38,118 bases of DNA from the NCBI RefSeq assembly GCF_000526675.1, contig NZ_JAGN01000010.1, forward strand, positions 1 to 38,118, read 5' to 3'. A model generated the notes under the pieces. That model did no database searches, had not been told where the DNA came from, and was given only the letters and a program-made list of their open reading frames with translations. Position 1 is the first letter of the stretch; each line of letters begins with the position of its first letter. Positions 1 to 8,140 of the stretch are shown in pieces. The DNA is from Atopobacter phocae ATCC BAA-285. GTDB lineage: Bacteria; Bacillota; Bacilli; Lactobacillales; Aerococcaceae. The position numbers were made by a program, and so were the translations under genes.

Positions 1-249
1 ATTCTCTTTCATCATTTTTTCAATTTTACGACCACTAAAAGTGCCTTCGCTGTAAGCGTAAAGAAGTGCCATCAAAATTGCTTTTGGATGGTAGGCCGGA
101 CGGCCATTAGTTGTCCTAAACATTTCAAAATATGAAGAATCTAATGAATGAACAAAATTATAAATGTGAAAAACGATGTGATCAGCCTCTAAATAAGTTG
201 CTAAATTGATTGGTAAATTTGTTTGATTCGTGTTAAAATTAATAAACAA
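1..249 (-). CDS. IS1182-family transposase, N-terminal 83 residues (partial)
   Basis: This is the N-terminal part of a DDE transposase; the catalytic domain lies beyond the left edge. The start is a TTG at 249-247, six bases after a strong AGGAGGTG. The visible 83 residues carry the landmarks of the InsH-like N-terminal domain of IS1182 transposases: NLPINLATYL near residue 11, NGRPAYHPKAIL near residue 48 and ALLYAYSEGTFSGRKIE near residue 61, ending in MMKEN. There is no stop codon in the visible part, so the gene may be intact. Translation appears guarded by an inverted repeat that covers the ribosome binding site. Confidence 0.85.
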   Translation of the reverse strand, partial: MFINFNTNQTNLPINLATYLEADHIVFHIYNFVHSLDSSYFEMFRTTNGRPAYHPKAILMALLYAYSEGTFSGRKIEKMMKEN

Positions 250-307
250 AGAAGACACCTCCTAATAGTTTTGTTGTTATTACTATTATATCAAAGGTGT
301 CTTCTTT
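248..307 (-). promoter_or_regulatory. Inverted repeat masking the transposase RBS, with promoter in its loop
   Basis: A perfect 13-base inverted repeat (248-260 and 295-307) spans the transposase Shine-Dalgarno and reaches the TTG start. An extended -10 (TG-A-TATAAT, minus strand, 293-285) lies in the loop, so RNA starting there (near 278) lacks the upstream arm and leaves the ribosome site free. RNA reading in from outside would contain both arms and fold the site shut. The architecture is seen; the function is inferred from similar arrangements in IS10 and IS50. Confidence 0.6.
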
Positions 308-315
308 TTTTATAA

Positions 316-349
316 AAAACCGTCCAATTTCTAAAAAATGGACGGTTTT
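316..349 (-). terminator. Rho-independent terminator inside the IS end
   Basis: An 11-base-pair stem (AAAACCGTCCA with TGGACGGTTTT) with a 12-base loop is followed on the minus strand by a run of T. It lies between the end of the gor operon and the transposase, so it should stop gor transcripts from entering the IS. It is probably IS-borne, being inside the terminal sequence. Confidence 0.75.
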
Positions 350-384
350 AAAGGCCTTTTGTCCCAGCCTCTTTCGCCATTTAA

Positions 385-1743
385 TTAACGGAGTGTGACA
401 ACTTCTTCTGCGTTTGTTGGATGAATCGCAACGGTACGATCAAAATCTGCTTTTGTAGCTCCCATTGTCATGGCAACAGCAAATCCTTGTAACATCTCAT
501 CTGCACCTTGGCCGACAATATGTAAACCAATTACTAATTCTTCTTTTCCTTTTACTATCATCTTGATTGAACATTTTTCTGCTGAATCACCAAGAGCTGT
601 ATACATTGAACGGAATTGAATAGTGTATGTTTTCACTTCATCTTTTCCATACATTTCAATCGCTTCTTCTTCAGACAAACCAATTGTCCCAACCGATGGA
701 TGTGTAAAAATCACTGTTGGAATCTTTGAAAAGTCCATTTTAGCTTGTGGCTGATTATTAAATAATCGTGCAGCTAATGTTCGCCCTGTTTTTATAGCCA
801 CTGGCGTTAATTTAGGAGCGGGTGTCACATCCCCTAATGCTAAAATACTTGGAACATTAGTCACTTGATACTCATCAACTTTTACGAATCCTTTATCATC
901 TAATTCAACCCCTACTGCTTCAATATTTAACTGATCGGTATTCGGTGTTAAACCAGCTGCAATAATGATATTTTCAAAATGATCGACATAACCATTTTCA
1001 AAATGTGCCTCTTTTTCATTGTGATCAGCTGCTTTAATTTCTTTCAATATGGAATCTGTATGAATTTGTACACCTTCTGCTTTTAAAGCTTTCACATTGT
1101 TCTCTTGAATCATTTGATCAAAGTGTCTTAAAGGTGCTTCATAGCGAACAAACAAATGAACTTCAACGCCTAAGTGTGCCAATGAACTAGCTAGTTCTAC
1201 TGCAATATATCCTGCACCAACAATTGCTAATTTTTTAGGCAGTCGGTCCCAACCAAAAAAGTCTTTTGAATTCTCAGCTAATTCAATCCCTGGAATGTTT
1301 GGCATAAATGAACGTGCACCGGTTGCAATTAAAATATACTTTGAAGTAATCTCTTTTCCGTTTACGATGACTGTATGTTCGTCTTTAAACGTTGCAAATC
1401 CTTGAATATAATCGACATGATTATTTTCAAATGAACGCTTATAAAAATTACGACTTCTAGTAATATATGATTCGCGGTTTGCCTTAAAAGTTTCATAATC
1501 AAAACCATTTAACGAAGCATCTAATCCATAGTCAGCTGAAAATTGCTTAATGGAACGCACAATTTCAGCAGCATAGTAAGTAATTTTTTTAGGAACACAT
1601 CCGATATTAACACATGTTCCTCCTAATATTCCGCCTTCAATAACTGCTGCCTTGGCTCCGTACATGGCTGAGCGATTCATTGTAGCTATACCGCCACTCC
1701 CGCCACCGATTGAAATAATGTCATAATCATACTGTTTTGTCAT
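385..1743 (-). CDS. gor: Glutathione reductase-type FAD/NAD(P)H disulfide oxidoreductase
   Basis: This 452-residue enzyme belongs to the class I pyridine nucleotide disulfide oxidoreductases and most resembles glutathione reductase, which uses NADPH to reduce glutathione disulfide in the cytoplasm. An N-terminal FAD fold (GGGSGG near residue 13) is followed by the redox-active pair in [13 protein letters not shown] (Cys44 and Cys49). A second nucleotide fold ([10 protein letters not shown]) lies near residue 176, and the C-terminal active-site motif is HPTNAEE. The ATG start has AAGGGAG seven bases upstream. The gene overlaps the end of the preceding papain-fold-like gene by 17 bases, so they are cotranslated, and it is the last gene of the rpoN-led run. 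The natural thiol substrate (glutathione, gamma-glutamylcysteine or another) cannot be decided from sequence alone. Confidence 0.85.
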   Translation of the reverse strand: MTKQYDYDIISIGGGSGGIATMNRSAMYGAKAAVIEGGILGGTCVNIGCVPKKITYYAAEIVRSIKQFSADYGLDASLNGFDYETFKANRESYITRSRNFYKRSFENNHVDYIQGFATFKDEHTVIVNGKEITSKYILIATGARSFMPNIPGIELAENSKDFFGWDRLPKKLAIVGAGYIAVELASSLAHLGVEVHLFVRYEAPLRHFDQMIQENNVKALKAEGVQIHTDSILKEIKAADHNEKEAHFENGYVDHFENIIIAAGLTPNTDQLNIEAVGVELDDKGFVKVDEYQVTNVPSILALGDVTPAPKLTPVAIKTGRTLAARLFNNQPQAKMDFSKIPTVIFTHPSVGTIGLSEEEAIEMYGKDEVKTYTIQFRSMYTALGDSAEKCSIKMIVKGKEELVIGLHIVGQGADEMLQGFAVAMTMGATKADFDRTVAIHPTNAEEVVTLR

Positions 1744-2317
1744 GGATAAACTCCCTTTCTTTAGGCGTCTCTATCTTTTCAAGCCAAATTGCGAGTAGTA
1801 TTTCATCGCCATTGACTATTGCCCTACTTTTACCATGATTATCGTAACACAATACTTGATATTTTTGCTCATCTTCTGCTTGATAAGCATAGGCCAATAA
1901 CCAATGATTGCCATAATGACTAAGTAAACCAATTGTTCCAATAATAAGAGGCAATTCTTTTTGATTTAAAACTTTCTGTATGACTGGACGAGGATGCAAT
2001 GTCCAACGAACTCGATAGGGGCTATCTTCTCCAAGTACATTTCTTAGCCCTTTTACAATATCCCAAACAATCGTTCCTTTGTATAGAAAGGAACGATCAT
2101 TTGTATATTTGAACCCATTGAGTAATTGATTGAAGTCTAAGTGCTTGTTATACATCCAAGTCATTAAATAATCGATCAAAGCTGCTGAAGAATAACTACC
2201 ACAAAAGTAACTGCGATTAATATACGGTTCATAAATCAAAAATTTGGATGGATCCAATCCTATCCATGACGACCGATTCATAGATGAACTAAATTCTGAC
2301 TCTTTGTTTTGATTCAA
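1727..2317 (-). CDS. Small papain-fold (C39-like) cysteine peptidase-like protein
   Basis: I do not recognise a named gene. The 196-residue protein has the spacing of a C39-like papain-fold hydrolase: a candidate nucleophile in [14 protein letters not shown] (Cys39), a candidate base in [10 protein letters not shown] (His138, with His134 nearby) and a third residue in CYDNHG (Asp159 or Asn160). There is no signal peptide or membrane segment, so it is probably cytoplasmic. The start is a TTG at 2317 with GAGGAG seven bases upstream; a later Met13 has no such site. It begins 17 bases after the M16C peptidase stop and its end overlaps the gor start. It could be a peptidase, a deamidase or an inactive relative; no substrate can be inferred. 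Confidence 0.55.
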   Translation of the reverse strand: MNQNKESEFSSSMNRSSWIGLDPSKFLIYEPYINRSYFCGSYSSAALIDYLMTWMYNKHLDFNQLLNGFKYTNDRSFLYKGTIVWDIVKGLRNVLGEDSPYRVRWTLHPRPVIQKVLNQKELPLIIGTIGLLSHYGNHWLLAYAYQAEDEQKYQVLCYDNHGKSRAIVNGDEILLAIWLEKIETPKEREFIHDKTV

Positions 2318-2334
2318 AACATTTCTCCTCGCAT

Positions 2335-5223
2335 TTAATTTAATACTTTTATTTCACTAAATAATTCCTGAGTATCTTCGATTTGTCCTTTATTACCAAT
2401 AACGACTTTTGTCCCTTGTTCAATGACCGTTTCAAAATCTTTTGCTAGTTCGTGTAATTGATCCAAAGTGGTGTTCAGCACTTCTTGTTTTAATTGCGTT
2501 GTATCTTGTGCGGTATAGCCTGTAACAAAACGACTAAACTGCAAGACACCTTTATGATAGGCTGAAATTGGACGATCCAACAAACTCATCGTTCCAATCA
2601 TTGATTTCAATAAATCTTGATTACTCAATTCTAGTGATGCGATAAACGCAGGAACACCTTCATAAGCAGTATACGTTTTATCAATGTTAGGATCGCGATA
2701 TGAGCTGAATCCTACATCACCATTCATTCGATCGATAAAGCTTGCACCATAAGCTCCGCCTCTTACACGAATCGTATTCCATAAATAATCAAAACGTAAT
2801 ATCGTTTCTAAAATTTTATGTGTTCCTGAAAACGCCACTTTATCTTTAACATTTGTAGCTAAAGCTACATAATTGACGTCTTGTGCTACAATAAAGGCTT
2901 CATCAACAGGCTGATTGATCATAATTGGCTTCGCTTCATACACTTCTCCTGCTTCCATTGTATCTACAAATGTTCTTAATACTTGCATCACTTCTTGTTG
3001 ACGAGAGTGTTCACCTACATATAAAATGGTTAATCGATTTTGCTTAATGACGCGTTCAAGAAGTTTTGCTAAACGAGTCGCTAACTCTTTTGAACCCTTT
3101 TCTTTAATCTCATCGCGAACCGTTTTTAAATAGTTATATTGATCAATTCCTTGAATTAATTCTTTTAATTTAGCGACTGATTGATGATGACTTAACGCCC
3201 GATTCATAGCTAAATGATTAGCTGAAAAATTAATTTGCAATTCAAAATGAGATAATGCACTTTGAACAACTTGCGTTATATCGGCTTGTTTTGAAAAATC
3301 TGTCTTTGTTACTATCTCTTTTATTAAATCAACTAATTGATTGAATTTTTCTTGCAAAGCCTTTCCACGAATGGCAAAAAATGGACGCAACTCGCCAGAT
3401 TTCTTTTCATACACTTCTACAAAACTAGACACTCCACCTGTATTAACGTCTAATACGGTTTGCAATTCACTTGCGGCATACGATTCGGTTCCTAATTGTG
3501 TCAGTAATTGACTTAACAAGCTCAAATCCATATATTCTTCAGGCGTCATATCACTTATATCAAAATAACAATTTAAATAATCTAATCCTGCTGTGAACTG
3601 TGGAACATGTAGCATAACACTCTTCTCAATCGACAATTGTTCAACTTCATAATCTGGTGTATTAGTTGTTAAATCTTCTTTTTTCAACATAGGAATTTTA
3701 TCTAAATCTTCTGGTCGATCAGGAGTTTCTTGACGTTGAATGAGGGCTTGAGTCTCCTCAATTAATTGATTGATTTCATCTTTAGATAGGCTTTCTTTGT
3801 ATTCTTTCAATTGTTCTAGCACCTGTTCTTCAATCCGATCATTTTTACCAGGTTCTGCAACTAAACTGAGACGTGATTTATGATTCGTATCTAACAAGCG
3901 CTCTTGAATTAAGCGTTCAAACCATCCATTATTCACACGCTCTTTGATAATTTTAAGCGAATCCGTTACTCGGAATGAATTAAATGGTGATTCATCATAT
4001 AACCAAGTGCCTAAAGAAGTAATAGCATACATCACTCCACGCGGCTCTGATTCTGATATGGCTAATTCTTTCATTCGAAAACTCATTTTATTAAAAGCAG
4101 CTTCAATTAGATCTTTATCAATACCATTTTGTACTAATCCTTCCAATGTTTCACGGACGACTGTTTCAAAACGATCAAAATATTTCGATTGCGTCTCTTT
4201 TAATGTAATCGAAAACACTGTAGGAAAGCCATAATTACCTGCTCCACCATATACATCTTCAGCGATGTTTTCTTTAATTAACTCTTGTTTCAGTGGTGAT
4301 TGATTATTTCCTAATAATATTTCACTTAACATATCAAATGCTAATTCTAAGTGTGGCTCGGATGCTGTTCCTACGTGATAAGATAATGTTAAATAATCTT
4401 TTCCAGTTGGGTCTTCACCAGCAGTTATAGAATAAGTACTTTCTAAATCATTTGCTAAAGCTGAAGTTGCTTCAAATCGTAAATCAACTGACTCTGCTAA
4501 GCGATCATATGCATCAAAGTATTCACCAATTTGATTAAATACGACCTCATCGTTAAAATCGCCATATACAACTGTAAATGAATTAGATGGATGATAATAT
4601 TTTTGATGAAAGGCAACAAATTCTTCTTGTGTTAATGAAGGGATTGCAGCCGGTGTTCCACCTGATTCAAAAGCATAGATGGATCCTTCATATAATGTAT
4701 TAGGGATTAAACGTGAAGTGAGCGCTTCTGGTGAAGCTAATGCTCCTTTCATTTCGTTGTATACTACCCCTTTATAAATTAGCGGACTATTTTCATCTTC
4801 TAAATGATAGTGCCATCCTTCTTGTGCTAATATTAATGGATTGGTTAACATATTCGGTTGAAAAACAGCATCCAAATATACATGCATTAAGTTCATAAAA
4901 TCTTTTTGATTAGTTGAAGCAACTGGATAAATTGTTTTATCACTAAACGTCATCGCATTAACAAAAGTATTCAATGAGCCTTTTATTAACTCAACAAATG
5001 GTTCTTTTGATGGAAATTTTTTAGAGCCATTTAATACTGAATGTTCTAAAATATGTGCAATTCCATTATCGTTATACGGTGGTGTTTTAAATCCAATTGT
5101 AAAAGCTTTGTTTGAATCATCATTTTTTAAAAGTAATACTTTTGCTCCAGTTTTCTCATGAACATATAAATGTCCTTCTGATTGAATATCAGGTAAATTT
5201 TCTTTTGTAATTAATTGAAACAA
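2335..5223 (-). CDS. M16C family zinc metallopeptidase (insulinase/presequence protease type)
   Basis: This 962-residue protein has the size and architecture of M16C peptidases such as PreP, which close around short unfolded peptides and cut them. The inverted zinc motif HxxEH is in AHILEHSVLNG (His57, Glu60, His61), and the distal zinc ligand fits Glu157 in VVYNEMKGA. The C-terminal half has the substrate-grip signature VRGGAYGASF. No signal peptide is present, suggesting intracellular peptide clearance. The start is TTG (5223-5221) with a strong GGAGG seven bases away. It sits 14 bases after DUF1275 and 17 bases before the papain-fold-like gene, so all are probably one transcript. Confidence 0.85.
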   Translation of the reverse strand: MFQLITKENLPDIQSEGHLYVHEKTGAKVLLLKNDDSNKAFTIGFKTPPYNDNGIAHILEHSVLNGSKKFPSKEPFVELIKGSLNTFVNAMTFSDKTIYPVASTNQKDFMNLMHVYLDAVFQPNMLTNPLILAQEGWHYHLEDENSPLIYKGVVYNEMKGALASPEALTSRLIPNTLYEGSIYAFESGGTPAAIPSLTQEEFVAFHQKYYHPSNSFTVVYGDFNDEVVFNQIGEYFDAYDRLAESVDLRFEATSALANDLESTYSITAGEDPTGKDYLTLSYHVGTASEPHLELAFDMLSEILLGNNQSPLKQELIKENIAEDVYGGAGNYGFPTVFSITLKETQSKYFDRFETVVRETLEGLVQNGIDKDLIEAAFNKMSFRMKELAISESEPRGVMYAITSLGTWLYDESPFNSFRVTDSLKIIKERVNNGWFERLIQERLLDTNHKSRLSLVAEPGKNDRIEEQVLEQLKEYKESLSKDEINQLIEETQALIQRQETPDRPEDLDKIPMLKKEDLTTNTPDYEVEQLSIEKSVMLHVPQFTAGLDYLNCYFDISDMTPEEYMDLSLLSQLLTQLGTESYAASELQTVLDVNTGGVSSFVEVYEKKSGELRPFFAIRGKALQEKFNQLVDLIKEIVTKTDFSKQADITQVVQSALSHFELQINFSANHLAMNRALSHHQSVAKLKELIQGIDQYNYLKTVRDEIKEKGSKELATRLAKLLERVIKQNRLTILYVGEHSRQQEVMQVLRTFVDTMEAGEVYEAKPIMINQPVDEAFIVAQDVNYVALATNVKDKVAFSGTHKILETILRFDYLWNTIRVRGGAYGASFIDRMNGDVGFSSYRDPNIDKTYTAYEGVPAFIASLELSNQDLLKSMIGTMSLLDRPISAYHKGVLQFSRFVTGYTAQDTTQLKQEVLNTTLDQLHELAKDFETVIEQGTKVVIGNKGQIEDTQELFSEIKVLN

Positions 5224-5237
5224 TATAATTCCTCCTA

Positions 5238-5942
5238 TTATTTAGTGTTTTTTTTGGGTGTTTCTTCTAAAAATAAAATTAATGCAATTAAGCAAGTTAA
5301 AGCAAATGGAAATAAAATGGCCCATTTACCAATCATATGGACTAAATACGTACAAAATGATGCACCACTTATAAAAATTGCAATGATTAAAAAGTACAGT
5401 CCAGCACTAGATAAATCATATAAAGAATGAGTCACTCTAAAATTGAAAAAGTTAATCACTCCTAATCGCAAGTTACCAGTTTGCATAGTCGACATAAAAT
5501 TACGACCTTTTAAACGAGTAATGGTTTGCAATTGCATCGCGCAAACAAATGATACAATCAAGTTCGCAATAAAATCCATTTCACCTAGTGGTATCCAGCC
5601 AATTACTAATAGTAATCCTGCATTAATTAATAATAATATTTGCTGTTCATTAATACGAATCGACCGTCGCATACGTAATTTAGCAAAAAAGTGCTTAATT
5701 TCTAATCCCACATAAGTGCCAATCATAAAAGCAAATATGGGCCAAACGTATCTTAACGCCTCATGATAATCTAAATCAAATATGTGAATACTTAATAACA
5801 AAATATTTCCTGTTTGTGCAAACGCAAATACTCCACCCCTTGTGGTGTAAGTATAAGCATCTAACCCGCCACCAATTAATGCGAGCAAACCACCAATTAT
5901 TAAAGATTCTGATAGTTTAGGTTCTATCAGTTTTCGATACAT
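5238..5942 (-). CDS. YoaK/DUF1275 family membrane protein
   Basis: This 234-residue integral membrane protein has about six hydrophobic segments and the family signatures GGLDAYTY near residue 25, FAQTGN near residue 41 and the second MQTGNLR near residue 153. DUF1275 (YoaK) proteins are common in bacteria, but their transport role, if any, is not established. The ATG follows the rpoN stop by one base, and its Shine-Dalgarno (AAGGAGGAA) is made of the last rpoN codons, so the two genes are translationally coupled. The M16C peptidase gene starts 14 bases after its stop. Confidence 0.85.
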   Translation of the reverse strand: MYRKLIEPKLSESLIIGGLLALIGGGLDAYTYTTRGGVFAFAQTGNILLLSIHIFDLDYHEALRYVWPIFAFMIGTYVGLEIKHFFAKLRMRRSIRINEQQILLLINAGLLLVIGWIPLGEMDFIANLIVSFVCAMQLQTITRLKGRNFMSTMQTGNLRLGVINFFNFRVTHSLYDLSSAGLYFLIIAIFISGASFCTYLVHMIGKWAILFPFALTCLIALILFLEETPKKNTK

Positions 5943-5943
5943 T

Positions 5944-7071
5944 TTATTCCTCCTTGAGACTAGTTGATATTAAATATCTTAAAGGAATAATCCCACGATC
6001 TGACATAACCGCATGATTCATTACGATACGATTAACTGTTGAAAGTCTTAATTCAGTTTCATTAGCAATATCGCGCAAATACAATGGTGCTAATTCATCA
6101 CTTTGTTGCATTAAATACTTAAACTGGCTTCTCGCAATGGCATCACTAACTTGTACAATCATGCGTTGACGTTTTTTCAATCCTTCAATTAACAACATAG
6201 CATCTTCTTTTTGCTGTTTAACATATTCGATAACTTCTTCATCTTGTGACTGAATAAGCTCATCATAGTATACTTCATCCAGATGCACATTCGGAATATA
6301 ACGATCTAAGTAACGAACAATCAGTTTATCATCTTGACGTTTAATCGATACTGCAGGCGATAAAATAACTTCATCTGAATGCTCAAATTGTTGTCCTGGC
6401 GTCGGGTCTAATTGACGAATATAAGCAGATACTTTTTCATAATCATCATCACTCATTGCTAATTCGCTTTGAATAGTTTCTTTATCATTGGCTACGAAGG
6501 CATCGTAGTAGTGATGTAAAATGTCATAAGCACCTATTGGAGCCTCATTATCATTTAAAGCTTGCAATTCTAAACATTCTTGTAAATCACGTGCACCAAT
6601 TCCTGCTGGATCTAATAACTGAATGAGTGTCAGTGCATCTAATACCTCAATAGCACTTGCCCCAGTGCGACGTTCAACATCTTCTAACGGCATTCTAAAA
6701 TAACCATCTCGATCAATATAGTCAATCATATATAATACTAAGTCTCTTAAAAAAGTTTCACGCATATACAAATCGACTTGATTTAGTAAATGACTAATTA
6801 AAGTCTGACTACTTTCATCTTCACTAATTTGCTCAGATAAAATAGAATGGTCTTCTTCTTCAGATAACGGTGTATCTGGAATTGACTCAGCATCTAAACT
6901 AATCCCACTATCTTGCCATTCTACTTGGATAAGAGGATTATCTGTTGATTTCAACTGGATAAATTGTCTTAATTCATCAATTGTATAATTTAAAAGTAAT
7001 ACCGCATTTTTAACCATTTGTGATTTAGGAACGATTGCTTGCTCTGTTTTATTTCTAACTCTTAGTATCAT
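5944..7071 (-). CDS. rpoN: RNA polymerase sigma-54 factor lacking the C-terminal RpoN box
   Basis: Sigma-54 directs RNA polymerase to -24/-12 promoters and needs an AAA+ activator. The visible parts are a region I-like N-terminus (SQMVKNAVLLLNYTIDEL), an acidic linker, and the core-binding domain with LIQLLDPAGIGARDLQECL and DPTPGQQF. A weakened helix-turn-helix region follows (LYLRDIANETELRLSTVNR). The protein then stops at YLISTSLKEE. The conserved RpoN box (ARRTVAKYR in normal members), which reads the -24 element, and the roughly 60 residues around it are absent. The length is 375 residues against about 430 or more for the family. I chose the ATG at 7071 because AGAGAGGTGG precedes it; the upstream in-frame GTG is inside that site. 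A TATAAT lies at 7093-7098. It may be decaying or altered in role. Confidence 0.8.
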   Translation of the reverse strand: MILRVRNKTEQAIVPKSQMVKNAVLLLNYTIDELRQFIQLKSTDNPLIQVEWQDSGISLDAESIPDTPLSEEEDHSILSEQISEDESSQTLISHLLNQVDLYMRETFLRDLVLYMIDYIDRDGYFRMPLEDVERRTGASAIEVLDALTLIQLLDPAGIGARDLQECLELQALNDNEAPIGAYDILHHYYDAFVANDKETIQSELAMSDDDYEKVSAYIRQLDPTPGQQFEHSDEVILSPAVSIKRQDDKLIVRYLDRYIPNVHLDEVYYDELIQSQDEEVIEYVKQQKEDAMLLIEGLKKRQRMIVQVSDAIARSQFKYLMQQSDELAPLYLRDIANETELRLSTVNRIVMNHAVMSDRGIIPLRYLISTSLKEE

Positions 7072-7196
7072 TTTATATTCCACCTCTCTTAAATTATAAA
7101 GTAAAAATTATTAATGTTACTTTCAGCAATTTCGGTTGATTTTATTCAACATTTAACAGTTAACAATTAGCATTGATACAATTAATGCCGTTTATT

Positions 7197-7970
7197 TTAA
7201 CTACTTAAATAATTAAGTTTCAAATCTTCAGCAATTTGTATTAATTGATCTGTAGAAAAAACTTGACTCAATCGAAAACCAATATAATAAGCACTTGTAA
7301 CAAATCGTGGGACTACTTTAAATTGATAGTATTCGTCAATTTTCCACCCAAAAATATTATAACTTGGATGGCTCGGATCGCGATAGCCTACTGCGAAACG
7401 AACAAGTCCCATTAAGTCATTGGTCCAGCTATTAATAGCCGCATCTTGATGAACTCTTAAATTTAATTCGATATACCCACAAATTGGTTGCGTCGATACC
7501 GTAATGAATAATTGATCCGTTTCTTTCACTACAATCCCTTCAAAGTCACTCGGCATATATAACGAACCAACGTCTTCTTTGAATCCCAACAATTGAAGAT
7601 GTGGATGATTTAAACTTGAACCAGAATGAATACCTTGATTCTTTAAAAATACGGTTTGCAGATTTGAAGGCCATTCATCAAATTGACGCCAACAAGACAT
7701 AATGAATTTAAATAATTGATTTAATTCACACGATTCAGCCTCATACATTCTAAAATCATGTGCATCTGATTCAATAATAACTGTTTGATTCACTTCTTTT
7801 ATTGTAGGATATTTGTTGTTCACCCATAATCTCGACCCGTCTTCTTTGATTAAGTTCTCCATATCGGTATACGAACAAAACGGACATGAACTTTCTCCTA
7901 CTACATCGTTAGGTTTCTTCGACGATATCATCGGGTCAAATGTCAACATTACTTTTTTTAAATCTGACAT
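7197..7970 (-). CDS. DUF4931 (GalT/HIT-like) protein
   Basis: This 257-residue protein fits DUF4931, a Firmicute family related to galactose-1-phosphate uridylyltransferase and HIT hydrolases. A CPFC pair near residue 29 looks like half of a zinc site, and SSLNHPHLQLLG near residue 120 gives the HxHxQ nucleotide-phosphate motif expected to provide the catalytic histidine. The true substrate is unknown; transfer or hydrolysis of a nucleotide-sugar or dinucleotide is family-level inference. The ATG follows AAGGAG, and a perfect palindrome (7982-7997) abuts that site. Nothing like a terminator separates it from rpoN, so read-through into rpoN is possible. Confidence 0.7.
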   Translation of the reverse strand: MSDLKKVMLTFDPMISSKKPNDVVGESSCPFCSYTDMENLIKEDGSRLWVNNKYPTIKEVNQTVIIESDAHDFRMYEAESCELNQLFKFIMSCWRQFDEWPSNLQTVFLKNQGIHSGSSLNHPHLQLLGFKEDVGSLYMPSDFEGIVVKETDQLFITVSTQPICGYIELNLRVHQDAAINSWTNDLMGLVRFAVGYRDPSHPSYNIFGWKIDEYYQFKVVPRFVTSAYYIGFRLSQVFSTDQLIQIAEDLKLNYLSS

Positions 7971-7981
7971 ATAAATTCTCC

Positions 7982-7997
7982 TTCGTCACATGACGAA
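7982..7997. promoter_or_regulatory. Perfect palindrome at the RBS of the DUF4931 gene
   Basis: TTCGTCA-CA-TGACGAA is a perfect 7-base inverted repeat with a 2-base centre, 12 bases ahead of the DUF4931 ATG and overlapping the first bases of its Shine-Dalgarno. It could be an operator for a dimeric repressor or a short RNA hairpin. No regulator gene is adjacent. Confidence 0.4.
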
Positions 7998-8140
7998 TTA
8001 TTTCAATCATGTTAATATAGCATTATCTAACATACTTCTATGATACCACTTTCATATAGATAAATGTTGATATTTTTCTTGTGATTTTTTCATAAAAAGA
8101 TTAAATCCATACTTTAAAATGATTTGAAAAGAGGATGATT

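Larger units (their letters stand above)
1..371 (-). mobile_element. IS1182-family insertion sequence, one end (cut by window edge)
   Basis: The element enters from outside the window and ends about 12 bases after the stop codon of the gor gene. Its outer end reads GAGGCTGGGACAAAAG on the minus strand (from about 371), the kind of terminus I know from IS1182-family elements. Inside it come a strong hairpin (316-349), an inverted repeat around the transposase ribosome binding site (248-307) and the start of the transposase gene. The exact terminal base and any target duplication cannot be fixed because the other end lies outside. Confidence 0.75.

Noticed and set aside
3944-4234. Plus-strand open frame of 96 codons inside the M16C peptidase gene
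   Set aside because: It is an antisense shadow of a well-supported gene, with no ribosome binding site and no family features.
7084-7196. Terminator between DUF4931 and rpoN
   Set aside because: A weak GCATT/AATGC pairing exists, but there is no stable stem and no T-run.
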